A stretch of DNA of 64,000 nucleotides from Caulobacter sp. BP25. Lineage in GTDB: Bacteria; Pseudomonadota; Alphaproteobacteria; Caulobacterales; Caulobacteraceae. Positions 1-9,295 of this stretch are shown piece by piece; position 1 is the stretch's first letter; every line of letters begins with the position of its first letter. Below the pieces are notes generated by a model. It was not told the origin of the DNA. It searched no databases and saw only the letters and a program-made list of their open reading frames with translations. The position numbers and the translations under genes are program-made. The stretch covers positions 1 through 64,000 of the forward strand of contig NZ_PEGH01000012.1 in the NCBI RefSeq assembly GCF_002737755.1, given 5' to 3'.

Positions 1-3
1 TTG

Positions 4-669
4 CGAGCCGACTTGGTCGCGGATCTTCTGGACCATCTCCTGGCGGAAGGCCGCCATGGTCCAGTCGCCCTTCAGGCCGGCGATATTGAACAGGAAGTTC
101 CGGTACATCTTGGCCCCGTTGACGGTGTGGTACACCTCGGGGTGGAACTGCAGGGCATAGATCTTCTTGGCGTCATTGGCGATGGCCGCGAACGGCGCGC
201 CGGTCGAGGTGGCGATGACCTCAAAGCCGTCCGGGATGGCGGTGACGCGGTCGCCGTGGCTCATCCAAACAGTCTCGACTCCGCCAACACCGGCCAGACC
301 CTCGAACATCGGGCTATCCTTGCCCACCGTCAGCTCGGCGCGGCCGAACTCGCCGGCGTGGCCGCCCTCGACCTTGCCGCCCAGCACGTCGCACAGCAGC
401 TGCTGGCCATAGCAGATGGCGAGCAGCGGCAGGCCCAGGTCGAACAGCTTGCGGCCGATGCGGGGGCTGTCGGCTTCCAGCACGCTGGCCGGGCCACCCG
501 ACAGGATGATGGCGCTTGGCTTATATTCGTCGACGATGGCCTCGGCCTTGTCGAACGGGTGGATCTCGCAATAGACGCCGGCCTCGCGCACGCGGCGGGC
601 GATCAGCTGGGTCACCTGGCTGCCGAAGTCGACGATCAGGACGCGCTGGTGGTTGGGTTCAGTGGTCAT
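4..669 (-). pseudogene. guaA: guaA 5' part (GMP synthase N-terminus), inverted partial copy
   Basis: This encodes the first 222 residues of the GMP synthase that is complete at 4498-6060, in inverted orientation. It covers the whole glutamine amidotransferase domain, with the catalytic Cys86 and the His176/Glu178 pair, and stops just before the ATP-pyrophosphatase P-loop (SGGVDSS). It could not make GMP synthase on its own. The truncation coincides with the end of the inverted repeat, three bases from the window edge, so whether coding continues leftward cannot be judged. It is most simply an artefactual or very recent duplicate. Confidence 0.85.
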
Positions 670-712
670 CGGCGAGTCTCCAGCGGCAAACATTCAGGTC
701 TAGGCGGTCAAA

Positions 713-1993
713 TCAGGGCGTGTAGGTGGATCGCTCCAGCACGGCGGCGAAGAAGCCGTCCGTCCCGGCGCGGTAAGGGGTCAGGCGCAGATAGCCTTCA
801 GGGCTCACGTGCTGCTCGACGCCCGGCAGGGCGATCGGCTTGACGGCGAATTCGGGATGCCGTTCGAGGAAGCCTGCCACGCGGTCCTCGTTCTCGTCGG
901 TCAGTAGCGAGCAGGTGACGTAGATCATCCGGCCGCCCGCCTTCACGAAGGTCGCGGCGTCCTCCAGCACGCTGTCCTGCTCGATCTGGCGCTTGGCCAA
1001 CTGGTCGGGCGACAGGCGCCACTTGGCGTCCGGGTGGCGACGCCAAGTGCCGGCGCCGGTGCAGGGGGCGTCGACGAAGACGACGTCGATCTTGCCTTCC
1101 AGGCCCTTGAGCGGCGTCGCCTCGATCGGCGAGCGGATCTGGAGGTTGCGGACCCCTGCCCTCTGGCCGCGCCGGATCGTGTCGGCCAAGCGGCGAGCGT
1201 CACTGTCGTGGGCGAAGATCTGGCCGGTGTTGCCCATAGCGGCGGCGAGCGCGAGGGTCTTGCCGCCCCCACCCGCGCAGAAGTCCAACACCTGCTTGCC
1301 CTTGACTTCGCCCGCCACGGCGGCGGCGATCTGCGAGCCCAGGTCCTGGACCTCGAACCAGCCCTTCGAGAAAGCCGGAACGGCCTCGACCGACGGCGTG
1401 CGGTCGGCGGCGGCTGGCGCGGGGATGCGGAAGGCGTTGGGCAGGATGCCCGCCGGCGCTGCGTGGATCGGCGCCAGGGCCTTGGCGGCGCGCTCAGCGT
1501 CGGTCTTCAGGGTGTTGACCCGCAGGTCGACGGGCGCGCGTTCGGACAGGGCGCGCATCTCGACGGCCTGATCGTCGCCCAACGCGCGGATCAGCCGCTC
1601 TTCAAGCCAATCAGGATAGTCGCCGACGACCGGGGCAGCAGCGTTGTCCAACGCGATCGGGCTGGCCAGACGCTCACGCTCGGCGTCGGTCAGGGCGCCG
1701 AAGCCGTGTTCCTCGGCCGCCGCTTCGGCGATCCGCTCCGGTGCCCAGGCCCAGGTGAAGGCCAGCACGCCCAGCACGACGCCGCGCGCGCTCGCATCGC
1801 CCATCATCCAGCCCAGCGAACGCTTGCGCCGCAGACCGTCCAGCACGAGACCCGAGACGAAGGCGCGATCTTTGGAGCCTGCGTAACGCGCAGCCTCGCC
1901 CCAACGCTTCAATGCCATCTTCACCGGAAAATGCCGCGCCTCGATCTCGGTGAGAACCTCGATCGCCGCTGAAACCCGTCCTCCGTCCCGCAT
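713..1993 (-). CDS. RsmB/NOP2-family RNA methyltransferase, inverted copy
   Basis: Identical, by the inverted repeat, to the gene at 3174-4454: a 426-residue SAM-dependent RNA cytosine-C5 methyltransferase with the SAM-binding DFCAGGGGK segment near residue 237 and the two motif cysteines Cys311 (VDAPCTG) and Cys361 (VTCS). The start overlaps the stop of the MAPEG copy by one base, as in the right arm. Treat as a second copy only if the foldback is confirmed in the chromosome. Confidence 0.8.
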   Translation of the reverse strand: MRDGGRVSAAIEVLTEIEARHFPVKMALKRWGEAARYAGSKDRAFVSGLVLDGLRRKRSLGWMMGDASARGVVLGVLAFTWAWAPERIAEAAAEEHGFGALTDAERERLASPIALDNAAAPVVGDYPDWLEERLIRALGDDQAVEMRALSERAPVDLRVNTLKTDAERAAKALAPIHAAPAGILPNAFRIPAPAAADRTPSVEAVPAFSKGWFEVQDLGSQIAAAVAGEVKGKQVLDFCAGGGGKTLALAAAMGNTGQIFAHDSDARRLADTIRRGQRAGVRNLQIRSPIEATPLKGLEGKIDVVFVDAPCTGAGTWRRHPDAKWRLSPDQLAKRQIEQDSVLEDAATFVKAGGRMIYVTCSLLTDENEDRVAGFLERHPEFAVKPIALPGVEQHVSPEGYLRLTPYRAGTDGFFAAVLERSTYTP

Positions 1994-2388
1994 CAGACGA
2001 CCAGAGCCAGCAGGGTCAGGATGATCCCTGTGAAGGATACGCACCAAGCGATGCTGCGCACCCAGGGCACGCCCAGCACGTAGAGCGGCAGGAAGGCTAG
2101 GCGGCCGCCGACATAGAGGCCGGCGCCCAGCATCGTCAGCGCCCCGAACCGGCCGCCCAGATAGGCGACCAGCACGGCGACGGCGAAGAACGGGAAGCTC
2201 TCGCGGTAGTTGGCGAACGCCCGCTCCAGCCGCGCGGCCAGGCCGCCGACCGGAACGGGTTCGTCGCGCGGACCGGCGCTCCACTTCAGCCCCCGCTGCG
2301 AAGCGCCCGCCACGGCCGCCGCCAGCAGGTGGACGAGGCCGATCAGGACCGCCACGCCCAGCATCTGAAGTTCGAACGCCATCTGCAT
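1993..2388 (-). CDS. MAPEG-family membrane protein, inverted copy
   Basis: Exact inverted copy of the 131-residue protein at 2779-3174. Three to four hydrophobic membrane segments, with the MAPEG-type N-F-x-E-like element (ANYRESFPFFA) after the first loop. It is followed with a one-base overlap by the RsmB-like copy. Its reality as a second gene depends on the inverted repeat being genuine. Confidence 0.8.
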   Translation of the reverse strand: MQMAFELQMLGVAVLIGLVHLLAAAVAGASQRGLKWSAGPRDEPVPVGGLAARLERAFANYRESFPFFAVAVLVAYLGGRFGALTMLGAGLYVGGRLAFLPLYVLGVPWVRSIAWCVSFTGIILTLLALVV

Positions 2389-2391
2389 CGG

Positions 2392-2775
<384 letters not shown>

Positions 2776-2778
2776 CCG

Positions 2779-3174
2779 ATGCAGATGGCGTTCGAACTTC
2801 AGATGCTGGGCGTGGCGGTCCTGATCGGCCTCGTCCACCTGCTGGCGGCGGCCGTGGCGGGCGCTTCGCAGCGGGGGCTGAAGTGGAGCGCCGGTCCGCG
2901 CGACGAACCCGTTCCGGTCGGCGGCCTGGCCGCGCGGCTGGAGCGGGCGTTCGCCAACTACCGCGAGAGCTTCCCGTTCTTCGCCGTCGCCGTGCTGGTC
3001 GCCTATCTGGGCGGCCGGTTCGGGGCGCTGACGATGCTGGGCGCCGGCCTCTATGTCGGCGGCCGCCTAGCCTTCCTGCCGCTCTACGTGCTGGGCGTGC
3101 CCTGGGTGCGCAGCATCGCTTGGTGCGTATCCTTCACAGGGATCATCCTGACCCTGCTGGCTCTGGTCGTCTGA
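2779..3174 (+). CDS. MAPEG-family integral membrane protein
   Basis: A 131-residue inner-membrane protein of the MAPEG family (membrane-associated proteins in eicosanoid and glutathione metabolism). Hydrophobic segments lie at about residues 5-26, 64-83, 86-105 and 110-131. The ANYRESFPFFA element before the second segment resembles the family's conserved N/E-containing loop. Bacterial members are usually called hypothetical or glutathione-transferase-like; the substrate is unknown. It starts 3 bases after the guaB stop, and its stop overlaps the start of the RsmB-like gene (TGATG), so guaB, this gene and the methyltransferase are probably one transcript. Confidence 0.85.
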   Translation: MQMAFELQMLGVAVLIGLVHLLAAAVAGASQRGLKWSAGPRDEPVPVGGLAARLERAFANYRESFPFFAVAVLVAYLGGRFGALTMLGAGLYVGGRLAFLPLYVLGVPWVRSIAWCVSFTGIILTLLALVV

Positions 3175-4454
3175 TGCGGGACGGAGGACGGGTTTCAGCG
3201 GCGATCGAGGTTCTCACCGAGATCGAGGCGCGGCATTTTCCGGTGAAGATGGCATTGAAGCGTTGGGGCGAGGCTGCGCGTTACGCAGGCTCCAAAGATC
3301 GCGCCTTCGTCTCGGGTCTCGTGCTGGACGGTCTGCGGCGCAAGCGTTCGCTGGGCTGGATGATGGGCGATGCGAGCGCGCGCGGCGTCGTGCTGGGCGT
3401 GCTGGCCTTCACCTGGGCCTGGGCACCGGAGCGGATCGCCGAAGCGGCGGCCGAGGAACACGGCTTCGGCGCCCTGACCGACGCCGAGCGTGAGCGTCTG
3501 GCCAGCCCGATCGCGTTGGACAACGCTGCTGCCCCGGTCGTCGGCGACTATCCTGATTGGCTTGAAGAGCGGCTGATCCGCGCGTTGGGCGACGATCAGG
3601 CCGTCGAGATGCGCGCCCTGTCCGAACGCGCGCCCGTCGACCTGCGGGTCAACACCCTGAAGACCGACGCTGAGCGCGCCGCCAAGGCCCTGGCGCCGAT
3701 CCACGCAGCGCCGGCGGGCATCCTGCCCAACGCCTTCCGCATCCCCGCGCCAGCCGCCGCCGACCGCACGCCGTCGGTCGAGGCCGTTCCGGCTTTCTCG
3801 AAGGGCTGGTTCGAGGTCCAGGACCTGGGCTCGCAGATCGCCGCCGCCGTGGCGGGCGAAGTCAAGGGCAAGCAGGTGTTGGACTTCTGCGCGGGTGGGG
3901 GCGGCAAGACCCTCGCGCTCGCCGCCGCTATGGGCAACACCGGCCAGATCTTCGCCCACGACAGTGACGCTCGCCGCTTGGCCGACACGATCCGGCGCGG
4001 CCAGAGGGCAGGGGTCCGCAACCTCCAGATCCGCTCGCCGATCGAGGCGACGCCGCTCAAGGGCCTGGAAGGCAAGATCGACGTCGTCTTCGTCGACGCC
4101 CCCTGCACCGGCGCCGGCACTTGGCGTCGCCACCCGGACGCCAAGTGGCGCCTGTCGCCCGACCAGTTGGCCAAGCGCCAGATCGAGCAGGACAGCGTGC
4201 TGGAGGACGCCGCGACCTTCGTGAAGGCGGGCGGCCGGATGATCTACGTCACCTGCTCGCTACTGACCGACGAGAACGAGGACCGCGTGGCAGGCTTCCT
4301 CGAACGGCATCCCGAATTCGCCGTCAAGCCGATCGCCCTGCCGGGCGTCGAGCAGCACGTGAGCCCTGAAGGCTATCTGCGCCTGACCCCTTACCGCGCC
4401 GGGACGGACGGCTTCTTCGCCGCCGTGCTGGAGCGATCCACCTACACGCCCTGA
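3174..4454 (+). CDS. RsmB/NOP2-family class I SAM-dependent rRNA methyltransferase
   Basis: A 426-residue protein expected to methylate cytosine C5 in RNA, probably 16S rRNA. The N-terminal half (about 1-150) is helical and NusB-like in position. The catalytic domain follows, with the SAM motif DFCAGGGGK near 237-245, VDAPCTGAG with Cys311, and YVTCSLL with Cys361; these are the two cysteines of the m5C methyltransferase mechanism. The ATG at 3174 overlaps the MAPEG stop by one base, which supports this start over the longer open frame. guaA follows after 43 bases. Assignment to RsmB itself rather than a paralogue is uncertain. Confidence 0.9.
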   Translation: MRDGGRVSAAIEVLTEIEARHFPVKMALKRWGEAARYAGSKDRAFVSGLVLDGLRRKRSLGWMMGDASARGVVLGVLAFTWAWAPERIAEAAAEEHGFGALTDAERERLASPIALDNAAAPVVGDYPDWLEERLIRALGDDQAVEMRALSERAPVDLRVNTLKTDAERAAKALAPIHAAPAGILPNAFRIPAPAAADRTPSVEAVPAFSKGWFEVQDLGSQIAAAVAGEVKGKQVLDFCAGGGGKTLALAAAMGNTGQIFAHDSDARRLADTIRRGQRAGVRNLQIRSPIEATPLKGLEGKIDVVFVDAPCTGAGTWRRHPDAKWRLSPDQLAKRQIEQDSVLEDAATFVKAGGRMIYVTCSLLTDENEDRVAGFLERHPEFAVKPIALPGVEQHVSPEGYLRLTPYRAGTDGFFAAVLERSTYTP

Positions 4455-4497
4455 TTTGACCGCCTAGACCTGAATGTTTGCCGCTGGAGACTCGCCG

Positions 4498-6060
4498 ATG
4501 ACCACTGAACCCAACCACCAGCGCGTCCTGATCGTCGACTTCGGCAGCCAGGTGACCCAGCTGATCGCCCGCCGCGTGCGCGAGGCCGGCGTCTATTGCG
4601 AGATCCACCCGTTCGACAAGGCCGAGGCCATCGTCGACGAATATAAGCCAAGCGCCATCATCCTGTCGGGTGGCCCGGCCAGCGTGCTGGAAGCCGACAG
4701 CCCCCGCATCGGCCGCAAGCTGTTCGACCTGGGCCTGCCGCTGCTCGCCATCTGCTATGGCCAGCAGCTGCTGTGCGACGTGCTGGGCGGCAAGGTCGAG
4801 GGCGGCCACGCCGGCGAGTTCGGCCGCGCCGAGCTGACGGTGGGCAAGGATAGCCCGATGTTCGAGGGTCTGGCCGGTGTTGGCGGAGTCGAGACTGTTT
4901 GGATGAGCCACGGCGACCGCGTCACCGCCATCCCGGACGGCTTTGAGGTCATCGCCACCTCGACCGGCGCGCCGTTCGCGGCCATCGCCAATGACGCCAA
5001 GAAGATCTATGCCCTGCAGTTCCACCCCGAGGTGTACCACACCGTCAACGGGGCCAAGATGTACCGGAACTTCCTGTTCAATATCGCCGGCCTGAAGGGC
5101 GACTGGACCATGGCGGCCTTCCGCCAGGAGATGGTCCAGAAGATCCGCGACCAAGTCGGCTCGGGCAAGGTGATCTGCGGCCTGTCGGGCGGCGTCGACA
5201 GCTCGGTAGCCGCCGTGCTGATCCATGAGGCGATCGGTGACCAACTGACCTGCGTGTTCGTCGACACGGGCCTGCTGCGCAAGAACGAGGCCGATCAGGT
5301 CGTCACTCTGTTCCGCGACCACTACAACATCCCGCTGGTCCACGTGGACGCCGGCGATCTGTTCCTCGGCGAGCTGGCCGGGGTCAGCGATCCGGAGACC
5401 AAGCGCAAGACGATCGGGCGCTTGTTCATTGACGTCTTCGACAAGGAAGCCGCCAAGATCGACGGCGCGCAGTTTCTGGCCCAGGGCACGCTCTATCCGG
5501 ACGTCGTCGAGAGCGTTTCGGCGCGCGGCGGTCCCTCGGCGGTGATCAAGAGCCACCACAATGTCGGCGGCCTGCCCGACTACATGAAGCTGAAGCTGGT
5601 CGAGCCGCTGCGTGAGCTCTTCAAGGACGAGGTCCGCGCCCTGGGCGTCGAGCTGGGCCTCGCGCCCGCCTTCGTCGGGCGTCACCCGTTCCCCGGCCCG
5701 GGCCTGGCCATCCGCATCCCGGGCGAGATCACGCCCGAGAAGGTCAAGGTTCTGCAAGAGGCCGACGCCATCTATCTGGAAGAGATCCGCAACGCCGGTC
5801 TCTACGACCAGATCTGGCAGGCCTTCGCCGTGTTGCTGCCGGTCAAGACCGTCGGCGTGATGGGCGATGCCCGCACCTACGAGAACGTGCTGGCCCTGCG
5901 CGCGGTGACCTCGACCGACGGCATGACCGCCGACTTCTTCGAGTTTCCGTGGCCCGTCCTGGGCAAGACCGCCACCCGGATCATCAACGAGGTCCGAGGC
6001 GTCAACCGGGTCGTCTACGACGTCACGTCCAAGCCGCCCGGCACTATCGAGTGGGAGTAG
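4498..6060 (+). CDS. guaA: GMP synthase (glutamine-hydrolysing)
   Basis: Converts XMP, ATP and glutamine to GMP, the last step of guanine nucleotide synthesis in the cytosol. It has 520 residues, the normal length. The N-terminal glutamine amidotransferase domain has the nucleophile elbow AICYGQQ (Cys86) and His176/Glu178. The ATP-pyrophosphatase P-loop SGGVDSS lies at about 230-236, and the C-terminal dimerisation domain ends in GTIEWE. An in-frame ATG lies 24 bases upstream, but the start at 4498 is preceded by GGAG at suitable spacing and gives the usual N-terminus. The last 12 bases of the gene form the putative island attachment core that recurs at 31919. Confidence 0.98.
   Translation: MTTEPNHQRVLIVDFGSQVTQLIARRVREAGVYCEIHPFDKAEAIVDEYKPSAIILSGGPASVLEADSPRIGRKLFDLGLPLLAICYGQQLLCDVLGGKVEGGHAGEFGRAELTVGKDSPMFEGLAGVGGVETVWMSHGDRVTAIPDGFEVIATSTGAPFAAIANDAKKIYALQFHPEVYHTVNGAKMYRNFLFNIAGLKGDWTMAAFRQEMVQKIRDQVGSGKVICGLSGGVDSSVAAVLIHEAIGDQLTCVFVDTGLLRKNEADQVVTLFRDHYNIPLVHVDAGDLFLGELAGVSDPETKRKTIGRLFIDVFDKEAAKIDGAQFLAQGTLYPDVVESVSARGGPSAVIKSHHNVGGLPDYMKLKLVEPLRELFKDEVRALGVELGLAPAFVGRHPFPGPGLAIRIPGEITPEKVKVLQEADAIYLEEIRNAGLYDQIWQAFAVLLPVKTVGVMGDARTYENVLALRAVTSTDGMTADFFEFPWPVLGKTATRIINEVRGVNRVVYDVTSKPPGTIEWE
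6049..6060 (+). other. Putative attachment-site core at the guaA 3' end (left)
   Basis: GAGTGGGAGT plus the stop codon. The same ten bases recur at 31919-31928, each followed at the same distance by related non-coding DNA. The 3' end of guaA is a known insertion hotspot for tyrosine-recombinase genomic islands, which rebuild the gene end on insertion. That the repeat is an att site here is inference; no integrase gene is present beside it. Confidence 0.6.
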
Positions 6061-6345
6061 GGGTAATATAGTACCCCGCTCGCCGGATCTGCATCCGTCG
6101 TCTCACACTCGGCTTGGCGGCGTCGGCGGATTGCCTTGCGCGCCTTCTCGGAGCCCTATGATCTGTAGGGAACTCCGCTCGCGGTGTCGTGTAAAGCGTC
6201 GTCCCGGTGGCGTCGTGCTCTGGCGTAGAACGACAGGCAATAGGCGGGTCCGCGGGCGACGACGACCGCTAGAAGATCGAGAGCGATCTGCCGTGGGACG
6301 ACCGCACCTGACTCTTCTTCGACCTTGGGAGGGCCGCTTTCGGGC
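6061..6345 (+). repeat. Dispersed non-coding repeat R, copy 1
   Basis: About 285 bases after guaA with no convincing gene. It aligns colinearly with 31931-32213. A 20-base identical run, CATCCGTCGTCTCACACTCG, occurs at 6092-6111 and 31962-31981, at the same offset (43) from each putative att core. Further matches include GACCTTGGGAGG near its end. It is probably the left end of a guaA-inserted element. The stretch from 6346 to 6511 holds nothing I recognise. Confidence 0.8.
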
Positions 6346-6511
6346 GGGGTTCGTAACGCTGCCGGCGTGGGCCGGGCCTGACTCATCGCTGACGTTGGGA
6401 AGGTCTGGTCCTGGGCGCTGCGCTGGAGCCTAAATCCAGAGCGCCCGACGCGCCCGTTCCTGACCCTTCGGAATCACCGATCGCTGATCATCATGGCTTT
6501 GCGAGCCCACC

Positions 6512-7846
6512 CTAGAGCGTCGGCAAGGCTATGGTCGCCATTAGCCCTCCACCCTCGCGGTTGGCCAGAACTAGCCGGCCACCGTGCGCCTGGGCGAGGG
6601 CCTGGACAATCGAGAGGCCCAAGCCCGCTCCGCCGGTGCGTCGGTTGCGCGAGGCCTCGCCGCGCTCGAACGGAGCGGTGACGCGGGCCAGCGCCGCGTC
6701 GGGCAGGCCAGGACCGCGATCCAGCACCGTGATGCGCGCCTCCCCATCCGCGACCTTGGCTTCCAGCGTCACGCCGCCGCCATACGCGACCGCGTTGTCC
6801 ACGAGGTTGTCCAGCATCCGCCGCAGGGCGACCGGCGAGACAAGGGCCGTGACGGGCGCGCCCGCCGAAAGGGTCACGATCTGGCCCATATCGGCGCGCA
6901 GGGCGACCAGGCTCTCGAGTTCGCGCTGGACCTCGACGGGCCGCGCGCCCTCGCCACGCCCGGCCTCCTGGCGGGCGAATAGCAGGGTGTCGTCCAGCAG
7001 CTGGGACATCTCGGCGAGGTCGCGGGTCGCCTTGGTCCGCTGCTCGGGGTCGGCGATGAACTCGGCCCGCAAGGTCAGGCGGGTCAGGTAGGTGCGCAGG
7101 TCGTGGGCGATGGCGGCCAGCATGCGCGTGCGTTCGTCGACCAGCCCCCGGATCCGTCCGCGCATGGTGTTGAAGGCGGCCGAAAGCTCGCGGATCTCTC
7201 GAGGCCCCGTCGCGGGAAGCGAAGTCGCGTCCAGGTCGTCGCCGAACCGAGCTACCGCGCGCGCTAGACTCTCGACAGGCCGGGTGGTCTGGCGCACGGC
7301 AGCCAGGATCATCAGCAGAGTCACCGCCAGCAGGGCGGCGCAAGCCAGGGTGATGCGGCCCAGATAGCGCCGCGCCGCCTCCGGCGCGCGGCGGCGCAGG
7401 GTCAGGACCGAGCCGTCTTCCAGCCGCACCGACAGGCGCAGGGCCGCGCGTCCGGGCATGAAGCCGTCACGGAGCCGGCCGCCGCGCAGCACCTCGATCC
7501 GCCAGTAGCGCCCCGCCAGCGCCCGATCGTAGGCTCCGTAACCGGGATCGCGCGCGTCGGCGGGACGCGTACGCCGCAGCGAGGCGGGAAAGTCCGCGCC
7601 GAGCGTGGCCCGGATCACCCCGGTGTCCAGCGCCTTCATCACGGCGGGCCGGGCCGAGGGCGGCGAGGCGTCCAGGGCCTCGACCATGGCCACCGCCTCG
7701 GCCGGCTGGGGCAGTTGGTAGAAGCGCACTCCGCCGCCGTCCTCGGATGGCCAGATCAGCAGCGCCGCGCCCAGGACCAGCAGGATCATCAGGCCCGCCA
7801 GCAGGATGGCGGCGATCCGCGAGGAGAGGTTGTCCAGCATCACCAT
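6512..7846 (-). CDS. Sensor histidine kinase (EnvZ/RstB-like)
   Basis: A 444-residue inner-membrane kinase paired with the response regulator upstream. Membrane segments lie at about residues 11-32 and 163-184, flanking a periplasmic domain of about 130 residues. A HAMP-like linker follows, then the H box AHDLRTYLTRL with His248, the N box at about 344-354 (DNLVDNA), and the ATP-lid glycines DRGPGLP and GAGLGLSIV. The conserved proline five residues after the histidine is a tyrosine (Tyr253), which is unusual. The start lies 13 bases after the regulator stop, so the two are co-transcribed. The signal is unknown. Confidence 0.93.
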   Translation of the reverse strand: MVMLDNLSSRIAAILLAGLMILLVLGAALLIWPSEDGGGVRFYQLPQPAEAVAMVEALDASPPSARPAVMKALDTGVIRATLGADFPASLRRTRPADARDPGYGAYDRALAGRYWRIEVLRGGRLRDGFMPGRAALRLSVRLEDGSVLTLRRRAPEAARRYLGRITLACAALLAVTLLMILAAVRQTTRPVESLARAVARFGDDLDATSLPATGPREIRELSAAFNTMRGRIRGLVDERTRMLAAIAHDLRTYLTRLTLRAEFIADPEQRTKATRDLAEMSQLLDDTLLFARQEAGRGEGARPVEVQRELESLVALRADMGQIVTLSAGAPVTALVSPVALRRMLDNLVDNAVAYGGGVTLEAKVADGEARITVLDRGPGLPDAALARVTAPFERGEASRNRRTGGAGLGLSIVQALAQAHGGRLVLANREGGGLMATIALPTL

Positions 7847-7859
7847 CGGCGGCGCGCCC

Positions 7860-8582
7860 TCAAAGCCGCTCGACCGGCGCGCTGAACAGGTAGCCGCCGC
7901 CGCGCACGGTCTTGATCAGTCCCTCGCCGCCCGCGCCCGAGGCCAGCTTGCGGCGCAGGCGGCCCAGCAGGACGTCGATCGAGCGATCGTATGGCGTGGC
8001 GCTGCGGCCGCGCGTCCAGTCCAGCAGCTGGTCGCGGCTGAGCACCCGCTGAGCGTGTCGCAGGAACGCCATCAAGAGGTCGTGCTCGCCGCCCGTCAAC
8101 ACCACAGGCGCGCCGGCGGCGTCGAGGAGATCGCGGCTGGCCGAGTCCAGCCGCCAGCCGGCGAAGCCATAGACCTCGCCCGGCGGCGCGACGGCCACCC
8201 GATGGATTTCGCGCGTGCGGCGCAGGATGGCGCGGATCCGGGCCAGAAGCTCGCGCGGCACATAGGGCTTGGGCAGGTAGTCGTCGGCGCCGATCTCTAG
8301 CCCGACCACGCGGTCTATGTTGTCGCCCTTGGCCGTGACCATCAGGAGAGTCGCCGTGTCGCCCGTGGCCCGCAGGCGGCGACACAGCGACAGGCCGTCC
8401 TCGCCGGGCATCATGATGTCCAGCAGCACCAGGTCGACGCGACGTCGGGCGGCCAGTCGGTCGAAGGCGGCGGCGTCCTCGCAGCCCACGGCATCCCAGC
8501 CCTCCCGGCGCAGCAGGCCTAGTGTCAGGTCGCGGATCTCGGCGTCGTCCTCGACGACCGCGATCAGGGTGTTGTCGATCAT
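7860..8582 (-). CDS. OmpR-family response regulator
   Basis: A 240-residue two-domain DNA-binding regulator. The receiver has the acidic pair Glu11/Asp12, the phosphoacceptor Asp55 (LVLLDIMMP) and Lys105 (PKPYVP). The C-terminal winged helix has the ILRR linker and ends in the typical TVRGGGYLF hairpin. The start at MIDNTLIAVVEDD was chosen because it places the receiver at the N-terminus; an upstream in-frame ATG would add 17 atypical residues. It is transcribed before the kinase and divergently from the small secreted-protein gene at 8739, a plausible target. Confidence 0.93.
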   Translation of the reverse strand: MIDNTLIAVVEDDAEIRDLTLGLLRREGWDAVGCEDAAAFDRLAARRRVDLVLLDIMMPGEDGLSLCRRLRATGDTATLLMVTAKGDNIDRVVGLEIGADDYLPKPYVPRELLARIRAILRRTREIHRVAVAPPGEVYGFAGWRLDSASRDLLDAAGAPVVLTGGEHDLLMAFLRHAQRVLSRDQLLDWTRGRSATPYDRSIDVLLGRLRRKLASGAGGEGLIKTVRGGGYLFSAPVERL

Positions 8583-8738
8583 GACCGAAGCCTTGCCCCA
8601 GGTGCGCGGCGCGGAAAAGGCCAAGCGGTCCACGATTACATTTCGACACGTTTCGTCGGCGAGGAAACATCAGGGCGAGCGCGCCGGCGTGTTTTCTGTC
8701 CAGCGACGAGGGACGTCACCCAAGAGATGGAAGACACC

Positions 8739-9143
8739 ATGCGTAAGACCGTTTTCGCCGCCGCCGGCATGACCGCCACGGCCCTGTTCATCGCGCTCGC
8801 CCCGGCCGCCGAGGCCGGCCAGAACGGCCGCACCGTCCGCGTGCAGGGCGCCTATGGCCGCGGCTACGTCCACGACCGCCATGTCAACCGCCAGCCAGGC
8901 GCCGTCTCGGTGTCTCGCGGGACCCAGACCAACGGCGGCTATGGCGTCGCCAGCCAGCGCGCCGCCAGCTGGGGCGACGGCGCCTACGCCGGAAGCGCCT
9001 CTCGGACGTTCAACAACGGCGCCTCGGCCAACCGCGCGACCAGCGTCGTCAACAACGGCGACGGCACCTACAGCTATAACGCCACCCGCACCGGCTATGA
9101 CGGCGACACCCGTTCGGTCAGCGGCGTTGTGAGCCGCCCCTGA
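8739..9143 (+). CDS. Small secreted protein of unknown function
   Basis: A 134-residue protein with a Sec signal peptide (MRKTVFAAAG..., cleavage likely after AAEA near residue 25). The mature part is rich in Gly, Asn, Ser, Thr and Tyr, has no cysteine, and looks repetitive and beta-rich (RATSVVNNGDGTYSYNATRTG). I do not recognise the family with certainty. An ATG 12 bases upstream is possible. The gene is divergent from the two-component operon, with about 156 bases between starts, so it may be its regulatory target. Confidence 0.75.
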   Translation: MRKTVFAAAGMTATALFIALAPAAEAGQNGRTVRVQGAYGRGYVHDRHVNRQPGAVSVSRGTQTNGGYGVASQRAASWGDGAYAGSASRTFNNGASANRATSVVNNGDGTYSYNATRTGYDGDTRSVSGVVSRP

Positions 9144-9295
9144 TCGAGGCCGGAGCGCGTCGGCGGCGAAACCCCGCCCGGCGCGCTCCGGACGCCAGAG
9201 TCCGAGCCTGCCCACGGACGGGCCCCGGAGGCCGGCGCGCGGCAGCCCCCCTAGTATCGCGCGTCGGCCATCGCTTTCTCGCTAGAGGACTGACC

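Noticed and set aside
4324..5757. 477-codon minus-strand frame opposite guaA
   Set aside because: Antisense to a certain gene; its repetition at 1-843 only reflects the inverted repeat.
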